NCBI GenBank assembly: GCA_027475525.1
Contig: JAMWFC010000055.1
Span: forward strand, 2,567,042-2,631,041
DNA: 64,000 bases
Direction of reading: 5' to 3'
Origin: Macrolepiota albuminosa
Lineage: Eukaryota > Basidiomycota > Agaricomycetes > Agaricales > Agaricaceae
Notes under the pieces: generated by a model
Database searches by the model: none
What the model saw: only the letters and a program-made list of their open reading frames with translations
What the model was told of the DNA's origin: nothing
In this document: positions 24,231-35,897 of the stretch, piece by piece
Numbering within the stretch: position 1 is the first letter of the stretch
Layout of the letters: the number at the start of each line of letters is the position of its first letter
Made by a program: the position numbers and the translations under genes

Positions 24231-24544
24231 AAAATCTTCCCTCTGCAGTAGCAAAACTCGGCAGCAAATTAGGGCAAGAAATACCGAGATGAATTTACTG
24301 AGTTCTTGGAACGACAGGTAATCTCTGGTTAGCTCCTCACTGGGCTGGGAAGAGCCCAGACAGCATTGTATTTACAAATGGCAGTGCTGTGCAGTGCCCC
24401 TGCTTAAGTCTGATATATGAAATTGATGACATTGCCCAACCCTCCTACAAATCTGACATAATAAGAGATGAAACACAACACTGGGAGATTACAAATGGTA
24501 TTGGTCATAGCCCCTCTTGGGTAGGAGAGGACCACAGCTCCACC
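24231..24544. other. LINE-1 ORF1-ORF2 interval
   Basis: No clear frame. Sequence up to CCACC at 24544 continues after LTR-A at 25063, as shown by the target duplication. Confidence 0.5.
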
Positions 24545-25062
24545 TGTAAGGGCGACCTCTAGAGGCTGTGGCTCAGTCACACAGCTGGCAGAGGGAGATC
24601 CAAAGTGTATTAGAATATATACTGACAATATCAAGGTAGCTACTCACCTGGCAGAGGGAGATCCAAAGAGAACAAGTCTGGGGATTCCCTATGCCAGGTT
24701 TGACGCTTCTGGGGCCTCTGAAGCATGGGAAACAACTGTACAGTACAACAAAACCTTAAAAACTCGAAAATTGACTAACCAAACAAGTGTGCAAACAAGG
24801 GAGGAAAACTCCGGACTTTAGAAGTCAGAAAGGCAAACTCCGGCTTATCTAAGCAGCCTGGAGCGGTGCTGAAGGGCCCACACTTGTCTGAGTGATAGCT
24901 AAAGAACCAGAGCACCTCAAAGGTTGAGAATAGTACCAACAGATAGTGTTGAAGAAGTAGTAACAGCAAAATGAGAGAATGGTAGAAGAAATAAGGAAGT
25001 GAATGAAAGGAGAGTGAAGAAATAAGGAGTGAAAGAAGAAAGGAATGAGGGGTCCCCTGACA
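24545..25062 (-). mobile_element. Solo LTR-A (518 bp), best-preserved copy
   Basis: Plus strand begins TGTAAGGGCGACC and ends GTCCCCTGACA. Flanked by perfect CCACC duplications (24540-24544, 25063-25067). It lies between LINE-1 ORF1 and ORF2. On the minus strand it has a TATA-like motif and the usual TG...CA ends. No LTR-A internal region was found in the window. Confidence 0.95.
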
Positions 25063-25067
25063 CCACC

Positions 25068-27711
25068 ATCGGCCACACTCTTTACGACGACCCAAAAGGG
25101 ATCAGAGATGGATTGATGGCATCCCGCCCCTCACAGAGGTTTCAGGGATTATACCCTTCAAGACCCACTGTGGGAACAATAAATGAAAACAGACATGATG
25201 ACAAACCTCACCCCCAAGAGGGGGCAAGAGTACAAATTCCACAGAACTCACAGCTTGGGGTTCCCAATGGAACACTGCAACACCAGCCCCGGACACTAAT
25301 GACTGACATACCCAACAAAACACTCCGGATAGGAACTCCAAAGAAGTCAAGGAGAGGAGGAATCAAAGTAGCGTCATTGAACATGAAAGGAGGAGGCTTG
25401 GAACTTACAAGGTTGAAATGGAACAAAATATGTCAATTGATTAGAGAGGAAGCAATAGATATATTAGCGATACAAGAAACTCATCTAGTTGATACACTTA
25501 GAAAGGAACTAAATGAGCTGTTTGAAAGACAGATATACATCTTGTCAGATCTAGACATGATACATTCCAATGCTAAAGGAGTGGCTTTCGTACTTAACAA
25601 AAGAACGATAGACTGGAAAAAAGTAAAGCTTATTAAAATCATCCCAGGCAGGGCAATAATGATAGAAATATCTTGGGCTGGTAACGAAACTCTTAGATGT
25701 GTAAATATATATGCCCCAAATGACTCAAGGCAGAATGAAGACTTCTGGCAAGAGCTAAAGGACATATGGTCCACAGGAAAACACAGACACAAACCCCAGG
25801 TGATGCTGGGAGATACAAATATAGTTGAGGACGCACTGGACAGACTCCCTGCCCATGAAGATGATCAACAGGCAGCAAGTGCTTTAGCCAAACTGAAGTC
25901 CCATCTGAGTATGGTTGACGGCTGGAGAAGAGAAAACCCAACTAAAATTAACTTCTTGTTCTATATGATGGGAAGAATGAGTCAATCATAGATTGACCAT
26001 ATATATATAAAAGAATCGCTAATGGGCTATACATATGATTGGAAGATCAAGAGAACAGGAATAAATACAGACCATCTGCTTGTAACTGCTAAGCTCCTGA
26101 ACCCCTGGACATCCTAAATAGGTGATGGGAGATACACAATTTCAATTAGACTACTGGAAGATGAAAAACTAATCAGCAAGCTAGAAATAATGAGAATGGA
26201 ATATCTACAAAGGATTGAGAACCTAATGCATGACAGAAGAACAGCAAAAACCCTGCAGTCAGCCCATAAAAGCCTAAAAGAAGAAATGATAGGGGTGATC
26301 AGAGAATACTCAAAAAAGAAATCACATAAGATTAAGATAGAAACTGAATACCTACGGAAAGACCAAGAAGAGATTCTGAACGACTCTAGTCTGGATGAGG
26401 AAACTAAAGGCCTACAAGCGGCTCTTCTGGATGATAGAATACAGCTTCTGGAGAGATGGAGGTTCAAAAGAGCAAGAGACACAGTAGCAGCAAATTTTGA
26501 AATATATGGTGAAACACTCACAAAGCCATAGATTAATATGAACCAGGAAACAAAGCCGAGAGATTGTATAATAGCCTTGAAACGACCTGAGGCAGAAGGT
26601 GGTGGACTTAAAAGGAGGTCCTACAAAATGACTGAAATTATGAGAAACTTCCACAAAAACCTCCAAAATGACGGAGCTTTAAGAGATGAACATGAATACA
26701 AAACCTGACTAAATAGGGTGCTATCCTATGTAAACAGAAAGGTCCTGAAGGAGGACAAAGTGTTGCTAGGGAACAATATAACATGTAAAGAGATTGAAAA
26801 AGCAATAAACGACCTTTCAAATGGAAAAGCTGCAGGCCTAGATGGGATCCTGCAGGAGCTGTGGAAAGCTTTACTTCAAGATTTAAACAGAGGAAAGCTG
26901 AAGATACAGTAAAATTTGATGTAGCGGAAATGCTGAAGAACATTTTCAATAGCATCAAGGAGGATGGAATGGAAATGGGAACAGGCTTTGCTGATGAGTG
27001 GTTATGCCCAATATATAAAAAGAAAGATAGAACTGATCCTGGTAACTACAGACCTATCACAGTACTAAATACAGACTATAAGATCTTCACAAAGATACTC
27101 TCAACAAGGCTGAGCAAGGTAGCACCAGGGATAATTCATATTAGCCAAGGCTGGGTTTATGAAAGATAGAAGAATAGAGGATCAGATGGAGCTAGCCCAC
27201 CTTATGATTAGAAGATGCGAGGAGAAGAGAGAAAATGGGATGATAGTATGTCTAGATCAAGAAAAAGCATATGACAAGATTTTGCACACCTTCCTGTGGG
27301 CATCTCTAAAACAATTTAACTTCCCAGAGCCCTTTATTGACATGATCAGAGAGCTATATAAAGATGCTAAAACAAAAGTCATATTGAATGGCAAACTAAG
27401 TACAATGTATCAAGTTACAAGGGGAGTTCGACAGGGTGACCCAATGTCATGCCTGCTATTTAATATAGCTATAGAATCACTGGCCAAAATGCTGGGAAAA
27501 TCAGGACTGAAAGATTTCAAAATTAGAAATGACATGGAAAGACTGATTGCAACCCTTTTTGCTGACAACACAATGGTGTATTTGTCCAGAGAAGACAGAT
27601 TTAAGGACCTCACAAGGATCCTCACAAGATAGTATGAAGTATCAGGAGGAAAGTTTAATATCACAAAAACTGTTGTTGTTCCTGTTGGAACCAAAGAATA
27701 TAGGGACACCC
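25068..27711 (+). pseudogene. LINE-1 ORF2 part 1: endonuclease and reverse transcriptase
   Basis: APE-type endonuclease: KVASLNMKGGG at about 25366, IDILAIQETHL, SNAKGVAFVLN, CVNIYAPNDSRQN, MLGDTN, then S-stop-IDHIYI. Linker to 26700, then RT: NLSNGKAAGLDGI-like at 26815, NYRPITVLNTDYKI, MKDRRIEDQ, VCLDQEKAYDKI, VRQGDPMSCLLFNIAIE and LFADNTMVYL. The catalytic FADD box reads F-A-D-N, so the second Asp is lost. TAG/TAA stops occur near 25989, 26115, 26530 and 26706, and frameshifts near 26880-27160. The frame runs into LTR-C at 27712 and resumes at 28671. Confidence 0.88.
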
Positions 27712-28670
27712 TGATAGGACCCCATACAGGATCAGTGCATCAATGGCAGGCTACGGCAACACAGCACTGGCTTGGGATACCTTAGCACACGCTAATTAAC
27801 TAATTTTGGCAATATTTGACAGCTGCGCATGGCAAGAAGCAGATCTGATCAATGATAGCGCTGACGGCAGATAGAATGACAACTGACAGATGGCATCAGT
27901 CAATGACGACAGCGCTTGGAAAGAAGGCTGATGATCTATCAACAACTGACGGACAGCTTGGCATTTAACCTTGGCGTCTGACATTGCTTAGCGCCTCAAT
28001 TTGGCGCCTGACACTGCTTAGCACCTCAATTTGGCGCCTGACACTGCTTAGTATTTTGGACAGACAGAAGGGTGATGGATTGATGGTTTAGTGTTGCAAT
28101 CTGCCACCTGACGTCGCTAAGGATCTTGAATGGATGGTAGGGATCTGAAACTATTGGAGCTACCCCTATAAGATTTTCTAGTTTACCACACTTTGGCGAT
28201 TGTTAGTCACTGGCGACGGTGAACTCCTTGTAGTATAAAAAGTACTTACCAACTTGTACATACAAACAAGAACAGAGTTTCCTGCTCTCCTTACTCCAGT
28301 CTCCCTTACGGTCCAAATCTCATTTATGGTCGGCAACGTCGAAGTCATCGGCAGTTGCAGACTATCGCTAGCCCTTGACATACTCGCACCTTGCAGCTAT
28401 GGCAGGCATTAATGACGCTTAGACTTTGCTAAGCTTACCGTGCTCTCGCCACTTACATTGCTGTGTTCACTTACCGCTTCTTTCATAGGCGCTTTTGCCT
28501 TAGCGCTTGACACTTGCCGACCCCTTTCTGACTTTACCTCATTTTAATAGGCGCGTTCTCTGGGACCTGCCCAGGACTCCTCTCATCACTATTAGCGCGC
28601 CCAACGCAAGTTTTTGGCATGGTAACACTATTTACCACATTTGTTACTGACCAAGCTTTGGGCGTCATAA
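27712..28670 (+). mobile_element. Solo LTR-C (about 959 bp) inside LINE-1
   Basis: Begins TGATAGGACCCC and ends GGGCGTCATAA (other copies end GTCATCA). No clean target duplication is visible, so the right edge is approximate. It has an additional copy of a roughly 34-bp unit (TTAGC(G/A)CCTCAATTTGGCGCC at 27992 and 28020) compared with the other LTRs, plus TATA-like GTATAAAAAG near 28230. LINE-1 coding continues on both sides. Confidence 0.88.
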
Positions 28671-28922
28671 ACTCTCATAATGAACAGACAGAGCTCACAA
28701 AGAGGCTCAAGGATCTCTGACAACATAAAAATAGCTAAAGAGGAGGAGGCAACACGATTACTAAGAATCTTCATTGGTAATGAAGTGGATGCCAATAGCA
28801 TCTGGACCCCAACAATGGAAAAAGTCGCAAGCAACCTAAAAAGATGGAACCGTAGCAGACCTATGATAGAAGAAAAACGTCTGATTGTAAGCATGGTAGT
28901 TGGAGGACGCACACAGTACCAG
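28671..28922 (+). pseudogene. LINE-1 ORF2 part 2
   Basis: In the frame of part 1: MNRQSSQRGSRISDNIKIAK, FIGNEVDANSIWTPTMEKV, KRLIVSMVVGGRTQYQ. This is the post-RT thumb/connection region of the LINE, cut off at 28922 by Gyp-C and continued at 38739. Confidence 0.85.
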
Positions 28923-29860
28923 TGATAGGACTCCATACAGGATCAGCGCATCAACGGCAGGCTACGGCAACACAGCACAGGCTCAAAATACCTTAGCGCG
29001 TGCTAATTAACCAATTTTGGCGATATTTGACGGCCGTGCATGGCAAGAAGCAGATCTGATCAGTGATAGCGCCGATGGCAGACAGAATGACAGCTGACAG
29101 ATGGCATCAGTCACTGACAACAGCGCTTAGGGAGAAGCCTGATGATCTATCAAAAACTGACGGACAGCTTGGCGTTTGACCTTGGCGTCTGACACCGCTT
29201 AGCGTCTCGATTCGGCGCCTGACATTGCTAAGCACTTTGGACAGACAGAAGGGTGATGGATTGATGGTTTAGCACTGCGATCTGCCGCCTGGTGGCGCCA
29301 AGGGTCTTGAATGGATGGTAGGGATCTGAAACCATTGGAGCTACCCCTATGAAATTTTCTAGTTTACCGCACTTTGGCAATGGTTGGTCACTGGCGACGG
29401 TGAACTCCTTGTAGTATATAAAGTACTTACCGACTTGTACATACGCCATCGAACAATAGACCAGAGTTTCCTGCTCCCACTTCTTCAGTCTCCCTTACGC
29501 ACAAAAGCTCATTTATGGTTGGCAACGTCGAACTCATCGGCAGTTGCAGATGCTCGCCAACACTCGACACATTCGTGCCTTGCAACTACGGCAGGCATTA
29601 TCGATGCTTAGAACTTCGCTAAGCTTACCATGTTCTTGCCGCTAATGTTGCCGTGTTCGCTTACCGCTCTTTCATAGGCGCTTTTACCTAAGCGCTTTAC
29701 ACTTGCCAGCTCCCCTTACCGACTTTTCCCCATTTTCACAGATGCATCCTCTGGGACCTGCCCGGGACTCCTCACATCACTTATAGCGTGCCCAACGCAA
29801 GCAATTGGTTTGGTAACACTATAGTTATATTTGTTACTGACCAAACTTTGGGTGTCATCA
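28923..29860 (+). repeat. Gyp-C 5' LTR
   Basis: TGATAGGACTCC...GTGTCATCA, same length as the 3' LTR; they differ mainly by C/T and G/A changes. Confidence 0.95.
29415..29423 (+). promoter_or_regulatory. TATA-like box in Gyp-C 5' LTR
   Basis: TATATAAAG in the middle of the LTR; the same motif is at about 38294-38302 in the 3' LTR. Likely core promoter of the element, by position and motif only. Confidence 0.5.
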
Positions 29861-29862
29861 AA

Positions 29863-29880
29863 TTGGAGCCCACCGCAAGG
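29863..29880 (+). promoter_or_regulatory. Candidate primer-binding site
   Basis: TGGAGCCCACCGCAAGGG begins two bases after the 5' LTR. The initial TGG pairs with the CCA end of a tRNA; the matching tRNA was not identified. Confidence 0.5.
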
Positions 29881-30183
29881 GATCTCTAGGGCAGAATTCT
29901 GCCAGAAACCCGTCTTCAGCGTAGGCACCACCTGCTAGAGCAGTCGGCAGAAGGCATAGCTCCTTCCCACCCATCAACTCCACAACCATCTGGTGCCTTA
30001 CCGGGTCTCTCTCTCGCACAGGAACTACAGAACGCCACTGTAGACGCATTCCCTGATCTCTTCCTGCATTCTCTCGATTATAGCGCCGACGACCCCTTAG
30101 CGTCGCCATTTACCGTACCGCAATCAGTTACCCCCATCACTCCCTTAACACCTCTTTCTTAACTCGCCATTTCTCTTACCCCA

Positions 30184-31165
30184 TTGCCAATATCTAGAAC
30201 TCCTTCCCCACCACCGCTAACCGAACTCGCCAACACAGTCGCTATGGAACAACAAGTCCAGCGCATGCCGCCACGTAACCACTTCTCGGCACCAAAATGG
30301 GACGAGTCCAAGCCACGGAAGCTTTCCCAATATTTCAAGGAATTAGAGTATTTATTCAGGGATTGTAACATTACCGACCACATACAGATGAAGGAGTACG
30401 CGGCAAGATACGTGTCATATGACATGGCAGAGACGTGGACAGGTTTGACCGAGTTTGCTGCCTTTGTTCCTGCCGCCCCACCAGTTCCAGCTCAAGGCGC
30501 TTCGTATGAGGACTGGAAGACGGCAGTAATCCGGTTGTACCCTGGCACAGAAGAGGCTACCCAATACACGGTAAACGAGTTGCAAAAATTAGTACAGGAA
30601 TCTTTCGACAACGGCACGTCTTCGCTTGGCGCATTCTCTACATATTACCGCAAGTTTCAGAAAATCGCTAGGTGGCTTCTGCAGAACGGCAAGCTCTATA
30701 TTAATGAGGAGCATTGCCTATTTCAGCAAGGCATCCCGACTTCACTGTGGACTCGTATTGCTTGTCGCCTAGAAATTGTTCATCAGACCCATCACCCTGA
30801 CGAGCCCTATAACGTTGCCGACGTCTTTGAAGCCGGTAAATGGGTTCTCAAGGGAACCGACACTGGCTTTGGTATACCACGCGCTAGGACGAGCCCATCC
30901 CCTGAGCGAACTAACGGTATTATTCCCTTCCCACCTCCTACTACCGACTTTGTTAAGAAAGAGGAGCTCAATGCTGCTATTTACCGCCGCTGTCGCTTCC
31001 GCTATGACGCGTATTAAAACCATGATTACGACAAATCTCACTTCTAACCGACCCGCTAACGTACCCGCACCTGGCCCTTGCCACTTCTGTGGGGAAATTG
31101 GCCACACCATGACTAGAGGACGCTGCGCTACTTTAGAGAATTATATTCGGCAAGGGAGAATTTGA
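30184..31165 (+). pseudogene. gag: Gyp-C gag with zinc knuckle in a shifted frame
   Basis: Frame 30184-31017 carries a capsid-like region (PPRNHFSAPKWDESKPRKLSQYF..., YFKELEYLF, YEDWKTAVIRLYPGTEEATQ, STYYRKFQKIARWL). The knuckle C-HF-C-GEIG-H-TMTRGR-C is in another frame at about 31080-31125, ending at 31165. A frameshift between 30960 and 31060 separates them. Translational ATG may be 30184 or 30244. Confidence 0.75.
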
Positions 31166-31342
31166 AGGGCTATCGACAGCAAGATAGTCCTAACCAGTGG
31201 CGCCACCATTCCCAACTACCCGGACAAGAAGTCCTTCCAGGAACGAGTTGATGAATGGCATAGGCACAACCCAGGACAAATCATTACCGGCACGCTTTCT
31301 GGCAACATCAACCCCGACCCTGAACAGGCGACCCAACAGCAA

Positions 31343-32083
31343 ATGATTCACGAGGTCTTACACTTCAACAGCGTTGGCGACCGCCCTACTTTCTCGTGGG
31401 AAGAGTGTATCGCCAAGCTACAACAGGAATTGGATTTGCTCAAAAATCAGGTCTTTGATGGGGTTGAAGTTAAGCAGCCTAAACAGCCTCTCAAAGGATA
31501 TAAGCCAATGCCTCCTGCTCCTGCCGCACCGCCTGCTATGACCCCTGCTACTACTCCAGAACCATCGTTGTCCGCTACCGCTCCCGAACCGCCGTTGCCA
31601 CCTTTACATCCCTACTCAGGGATTTCCGACCGTTATCACGCACCTGCACAACGAAACTTTGCCGCTCCCGAGAAGCGTCCTGAAGGTGGTTACCGACCTA
31701 CTGCGCCAATTTTTGACATCAAAAAATCAAACCACGTATTTAGCCGCATTATGAAAACCGCCGTCACCTTGTCCGTAGAAGAACTTTGCAGTATTGCTCC
31801 TGATGTTCGCAACCAAGTCAAGACGGCAGTCACTCCTCGACGACCCTTGGCGACAACCGTTGCCGAAGTCGAAGACCTCGACGACACGCTTCCTGGTTTT
31901 TCCGTTACCATCGACTCATTGGACACTGAAGACACTCCTGCTGACCCCATTGCTAACGCCACCTCTGTGGACCCTGTGGAGACCTATCTTAGGTCAGTAG
32001 ACCATGGAGAAGACCCTGCACGCTATCCGCTCGGTAGCGCTAACCGTAGACAACAAGCACGAAGTAGAGGCAATCGTGGATAG
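31343..32083 (+). CDS. Gyp-C gag-pol spacer region
   Basis: 246 codons: a coiled region (WEECIAKLQQELDLLKNQV), a Pro-rich stretch with APEPPLPPLHP, then FSRIMKTAVTLSVEELCSIAPDVRNQVK, a segment regularly found upstream of the protease in this kind of basidiomycete element. It overlaps the protease frame by 80 bp. Confidence 0.6.
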   Translation: MIHEVLHFNSVGDRPTFSWEECIAKLQQELDLLKNQVFDGVEVKQPKQPLKGYKPMPPAPAAPPAMTPATTPEPSLSATAPEPPLPPLHPYSGISDRYHAPAQRNFAAPEKRPEGGYRPTAPIFDIKKSNHVFSRIMKTAVTLSVEELCSIAPDVRNQVKTAVTPRRPLATTVAEVEDLDDTLPGFSVTIDSLDTEDTPADPIANATSVDPVETYLRSVDHGEDPARYPLGSANRRQQARSRGNRG

Positions 32084-32387
32084 CGGGTCTCAGATTATTT
32101 CTATGGCAGCTGAAGTCGCTAATGATTTGGGTCTCATTTATGACCCTACGGTTATACTAAACATGCAGAGCACTAACAGTATGGTAGACAGATCCCTAGG
32201 CCTCGCCAAGAATGTGCCGTGCACCCTTGGCAACATCACCTTTTACCTCCAGATACACATCTTACGCTCCCCGGCTTACGACTTACTGCTCGGCAGACCC
32301 TTCGACGTTTTGGCGCGATCAGTCGTCAAGACCGTTACTGACAAGGAAACGACCCTCACAATTAGCGACCCCAATTCCAGAATCTGA
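32004..32387 (+). CDS. pol: Gyp-C aspartyl protease
   Basis: VEAIVDSGSQIISMAAEVAN contains the D-S-G active site of retropepsins; YDLLLGRPFDVLA is the matching flap/C-terminal signature (ILGRPF). Frame ends TGA at 32385-32387; in complete relatives pol continues into the RT after a spacer, which here lies partly in an assembly gap. Confidence 0.8.
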   Translation: MEKTLHAIRSVALTVDNKHEVEAIVDSGSQIISMAAEVANDLGLIYDPTVILNMQSTNSMVDRSLGLAKNVPCTLGNITFYLQIHILRSPAYDLLLGRPFDVLARSVVKTVTDKETTLTISDPNSRI

Positions 32388-32595
32388 CGAACGGTGCCAA
32401 CGTTCTCTAGAGGACAACAAAAAGGCACCCTCACCAAGCTCCCGGAGTTTACCGACCAACACGCCAACGAACAACCCTACCGGTGTTTTCACAGACCATC
32501 GAGGAGGTGATTGGTGAAGATCACGGAGATGTGGCGCTAACGCTGGAATATGACCATTCAACTGGTCTTGTAACTGTTATATCTACTGCTTTTCT

Positions 32596-32695
32596 NNNNN
32601 NNNNNNNNNNNNNNNNNNNNNNNNNNNNNNNNNNNNNNNNNNNNNNNNNNNNNNNNNNNNNNNNNNNNNNNNNNNNNNNNNNNNNNNNNNNNNNN
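32596..32695. other. Assembly gap of 100 N
   Basis: Run of N between protease and RT of Gyp-C; the round length suggests a scaffolding placeholder, so true distance is unknown. Confidence 0.98.
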
Positions 32696-33891
32696 CCTTT
32701 GCCGGGCGTATTTGTGGCGCCACCCTTGACCTCTACGTTGGCTACGACGAACGCCTGATACACCCCTCTTCCTGGGATCTCACTACCTTTCAAACTCCGT
32801 TTGGCGCCTTGCGCCTAGTTACCTTGCCGATGGGCTGGACAAACTCAGTCCCTATATTCCATGACGACATCACCTTCATCCTCCAACCCGAGATACCGCA
32901 TAATGTCCTTAGCTTCATTGATGACGTTGGCGTCAAAGGCCCCAAAGACTGGCGACTCGTAAACGGCTTACCGGCGACCCATCCCGAGAACCCCAACATT
33001 CGCTTAGCGCTATGGGAGTTTTTCTTGCTGCTCAATCGAGTTCTCCAACGTATGAAGTATAGTGGTGGTACCTTTAGTGGCCACAAGCTCCTTCTTTGTG
33101 CGCCAAGGTTCAAAATACTTGGTCACATCTGCACTCCCGACAAGTCTCGCTTAGCACTCCTGGAGCGATGGGGTCCTTGCCACGACTTATCTGAAGTTCG
33201 CGCCTTTCTTGGTACTGTTGGCGTTCTTAGAATATTTGTCAAGAATTTTGCCCATCGCGCACATGCCCTTAACCGACTCACCTGCGCTAACGAGCCCTTC
33301 GAATTTGGGCCAGACCAGATCACTGCACAACGAGACTTAGTAAAAGCCCTACAAGACGCCAAGCCCCTAGTCCCCATTGATTATACCTCTGACGACCCTG
33401 TTATCTTGGCGGTGGATACCTCGTACATTGCCGTTGGCTACTTCTTGTGCCAGTGCCTTAGCGATAATCGGAAACAGCGACGCTACAACCGCTTTGGGTC
33501 TATTACGCTAAACGACCGGGAGTCTTGCTACAGCCAGCCTAAACTAGAGCTCTATGGACTCTTCAAAGCCTTCCAGTTGCTAAAAATGTATTTGATTGGC
33601 ATGCAGAACCTGATTGTTGAAGTCGACGCTAGGTACATCAAAGGCATGCTACAGAATCCTGACATCCAGCCATCTGCTAGCATGAACCGGTGGGTAGTCG
33701 CTATCCTCATGTTTCACTTTGAGTTGGTACACGTCAAGAGCTCTTTCCACGGACCAGATGGACTTTCTAGGCGACCACGGCAGCCTGGCGACCCGGCAGT
33801 GGATCCACAGGCTGATAGCGATTTCGAGGACTGGATCGACCGACTACATGGTTTTGTGCACCTTATACAACAGCCTATCCCCTTACTATGA
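32696..33891 (+). pseudogene. pol: Gyp-C reverse transcriptase and RNase H
   Basis: Resumes after the gap with the RT palm (FAGRICGATLDLYVGYDERL in a likely frame, then LRLVTLPMGWTNSVPIFHDD). The catalytic box is F-I-D-D-V instead of Y-x-D-D. Then LGHICTPDKSRLAL, an RNase H with LAVDTSYIAVGYFL and YSQPKLELYGLFKA, and HFELVHVKSSFHGPDGLSRR. The frame ends at a TGA (33889-33891), but pol-like sequence continues in a different frame (see integrase). Confidence 0.8.
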
Positions 33892-34080
33892 CGGCAACAG
33901 CCTGCCAGCATCCTTTTACATCCCATTGTCCCTTACTGCCCTGAGACCTTTAGCGCACCCCTCACGTTCTACACGGCAAGCATTTTCAGTTAAAACTCGC
34001 CTCTAGTAAAAATCGTACAAGAACCCCATCCGCTAAGAGAAGACAGCAGAAACTTGACCTACAATGCCATTCCCTGATCT

Positions 34081-35469
34081 GCCAAAGCAAAGGCAGAAGA
34101 CAGCCGCTTGTTAATCGTTGAACAATGGCTACAAGACCTTAAGCGACCCGCAGACCTTACCGACGAACAATACGCGACCTTTATCCGATATGCCACACAC
34201 TTCTTCTTTACCAACAACCGACTTTGGCGACGAAATCGAGATGGCGCTCACAAGCTGATCATCAAGCCAGAAAGTTGCTTATGAGTCTTGCACACCATGC
34301 ATGATGAGCTAGGACATAGAGGTCTGTACGCTACCTGAGCTTCTCTGTTAGAACGATTCTGGTGGCCACACGCTAGTGCCGACATCGCCTGGTACATCAG
34401 GACTTGCCACCTCTGCCAAATTCAACAAACGCGCCAAGTGCTCATCCCGCCAACCGTTGCAACGCCAGCTCCCCTCTTCAGCAAAATCTACGTCAATACC
34501 ATGCACATGCCCAAATCTGGTCGCTACAAGTACATCATTCAAGGTCGTTGCTCGCTAATCCACTGGCCTGAATTTCAAATGCTTCAAAGAGAAAACATGG
34601 ACATGGTCGCCAAGTGGCTATTTGAGGACGTCATTTGCCGTTGGGGAGCGCTAAGAGAAATCGTCACGGATAATAGTGCGCCAATTATCAAAGCGCTTAC
34701 ATATCTCGCCAAGAAATACAACATTCACCACATTCACGTATCTGGCTACAACAAGCGCGCCAATGGCCTAGTAGAGAGACCACACTTTGACGTTCGGCAA
34801 GTGCTCTTCAAGGCGGTCGATGGTGATGAGTCTCGTTGGAGTGAAGCGACTTACTCAGTGTTTTGGTCGGAAAGAGTTACCATTCGTAAGCGCATGGGTT
34901 GCTCTCTCTATTACGTGGCTACTGGCACCCATCCGTTACTCCCTGCCGACATTATAGAAGTGACCTACCTTCAACCAGCGCCCAACAGTATCTTGGCGAC
35001 TACCGACCTGATCACCAGACGGGCTATTGACCTCCAGCAAAGGAAAGAAGATTTAGAGCGACTTCACGAGGTAGTCTTTAGCGCCCATCGCCAAGCAGCC
35101 CTGCAATTCAAAACTGAGCATAGCGCTACCATCAAAGATTACAACTTCCCGAGAGGAGCGCTAGTGCTCATGCGCAACTCCAAAATCAAAACTTCATACA
35201 ATAAGAAAATGCGCCCGCGCTATCTTGGACCTTTGGTAGTTATCTCTCGTAACCGTGGAGGCGCTTATGTGCTCTGTGAATTAGATGGTTCAGTACTACA
35301 TCGACCTGTTGCCGCCTTTTGCCTATTACCGTATCTCGCCAGGGAACACATTGACTTGCCATTGGAAGCGCTAGACATCGACACCGCCAAGTTAAGAGAA
35401 CTTGAAGAAACCGAATTATTGGACGATGATGACTTGCCGACTCTAGTTGAAGAAGAAGAAAATGATTAG
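34081..35469 (+). pseudogene. pol: Gyp-C integrase
   Basis: One frame from about 34090 to 35469 with two TGA stops (34282 and 34336). N-terminal zinc domain: LHTMHDELGHRGLYAT-stop-ASLLERFWW ... TCHLCQIQQ (H-H-C-C). Core: YVNTMHMP, VTDNSAPI (catalytic Asp), NGLVERPHFDVRQ (catalytic Glu). C-terminal: FPRGALVLMRNSKI and a GPLVVISRNRGGAYVLCELDGS domain like the GPY/F module; acidic tail. Both stops are at positions where relatives commonly have Arg, consistent with CGA to TGA. No chromodomain seen. Confidence 0.85.
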
Positions 35470-35897
35470 AAAAGACTATACTGATAAGCTTTCATTTTCT
35501 ATTACTTACTGTACTTATCTTTCTTGCCGATACTTACTATACTATATTCAACAGACAATTTCTTACATAGTCAAGCCGCAGCGCTAGCGTGTCGCCAACG
35601 CTTAGCGCATTGCGCAACTCTCGCCAAGGGTTTTTTGCCATGATGATTTACTGAGCGTTTTCCTTTTCTCAAAAATTTGTCTAAGTCCCACACCTACTTC
35701 TCCTCTTGCTAAAACCTACTTTAGAATACTTACCGCTTGCTTTCTCTTTGCTTTACTTTCCTTGCTCTCTGCTGTTGCGCTAACTCAGATTATAAGACTT
35801 ATCTGTCCACTCGGCAAGGAGTCGGCAAAAACGTTTTTTTTATATCACGATGGCAAAGAAAATATATATACAGCGGCCACTCTACGCTAAGGTCCGC
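35470..35897. other. Gyp-C integrase-antisense gene interval
   Basis: No frame with recognisable features. Sits between the two convergent coding regions of the element, a natural place for polyadenylation signals of both. Confidence 0.5.

Noticed and set aside
24555..24605. tRNA-like GTGGCTCAGTCACACAGCTGGCAGAG, suggesting a SINE
   Set aside because: It is the terminal part of LTR-A, which has TG...CA ends and 5-bp target duplications; no B box or 3' tail of a SINE.
27980..28060. Short regularly spaced repeats that could look like a CRISPR-type array
   Set aside because: Only two to three degenerate units inside an LTR of a eukaryotic element; no distinct spacers.
32483..32793. Frames crossing the N run
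   Set aside because: Translation through an assembly gap has no meaning.
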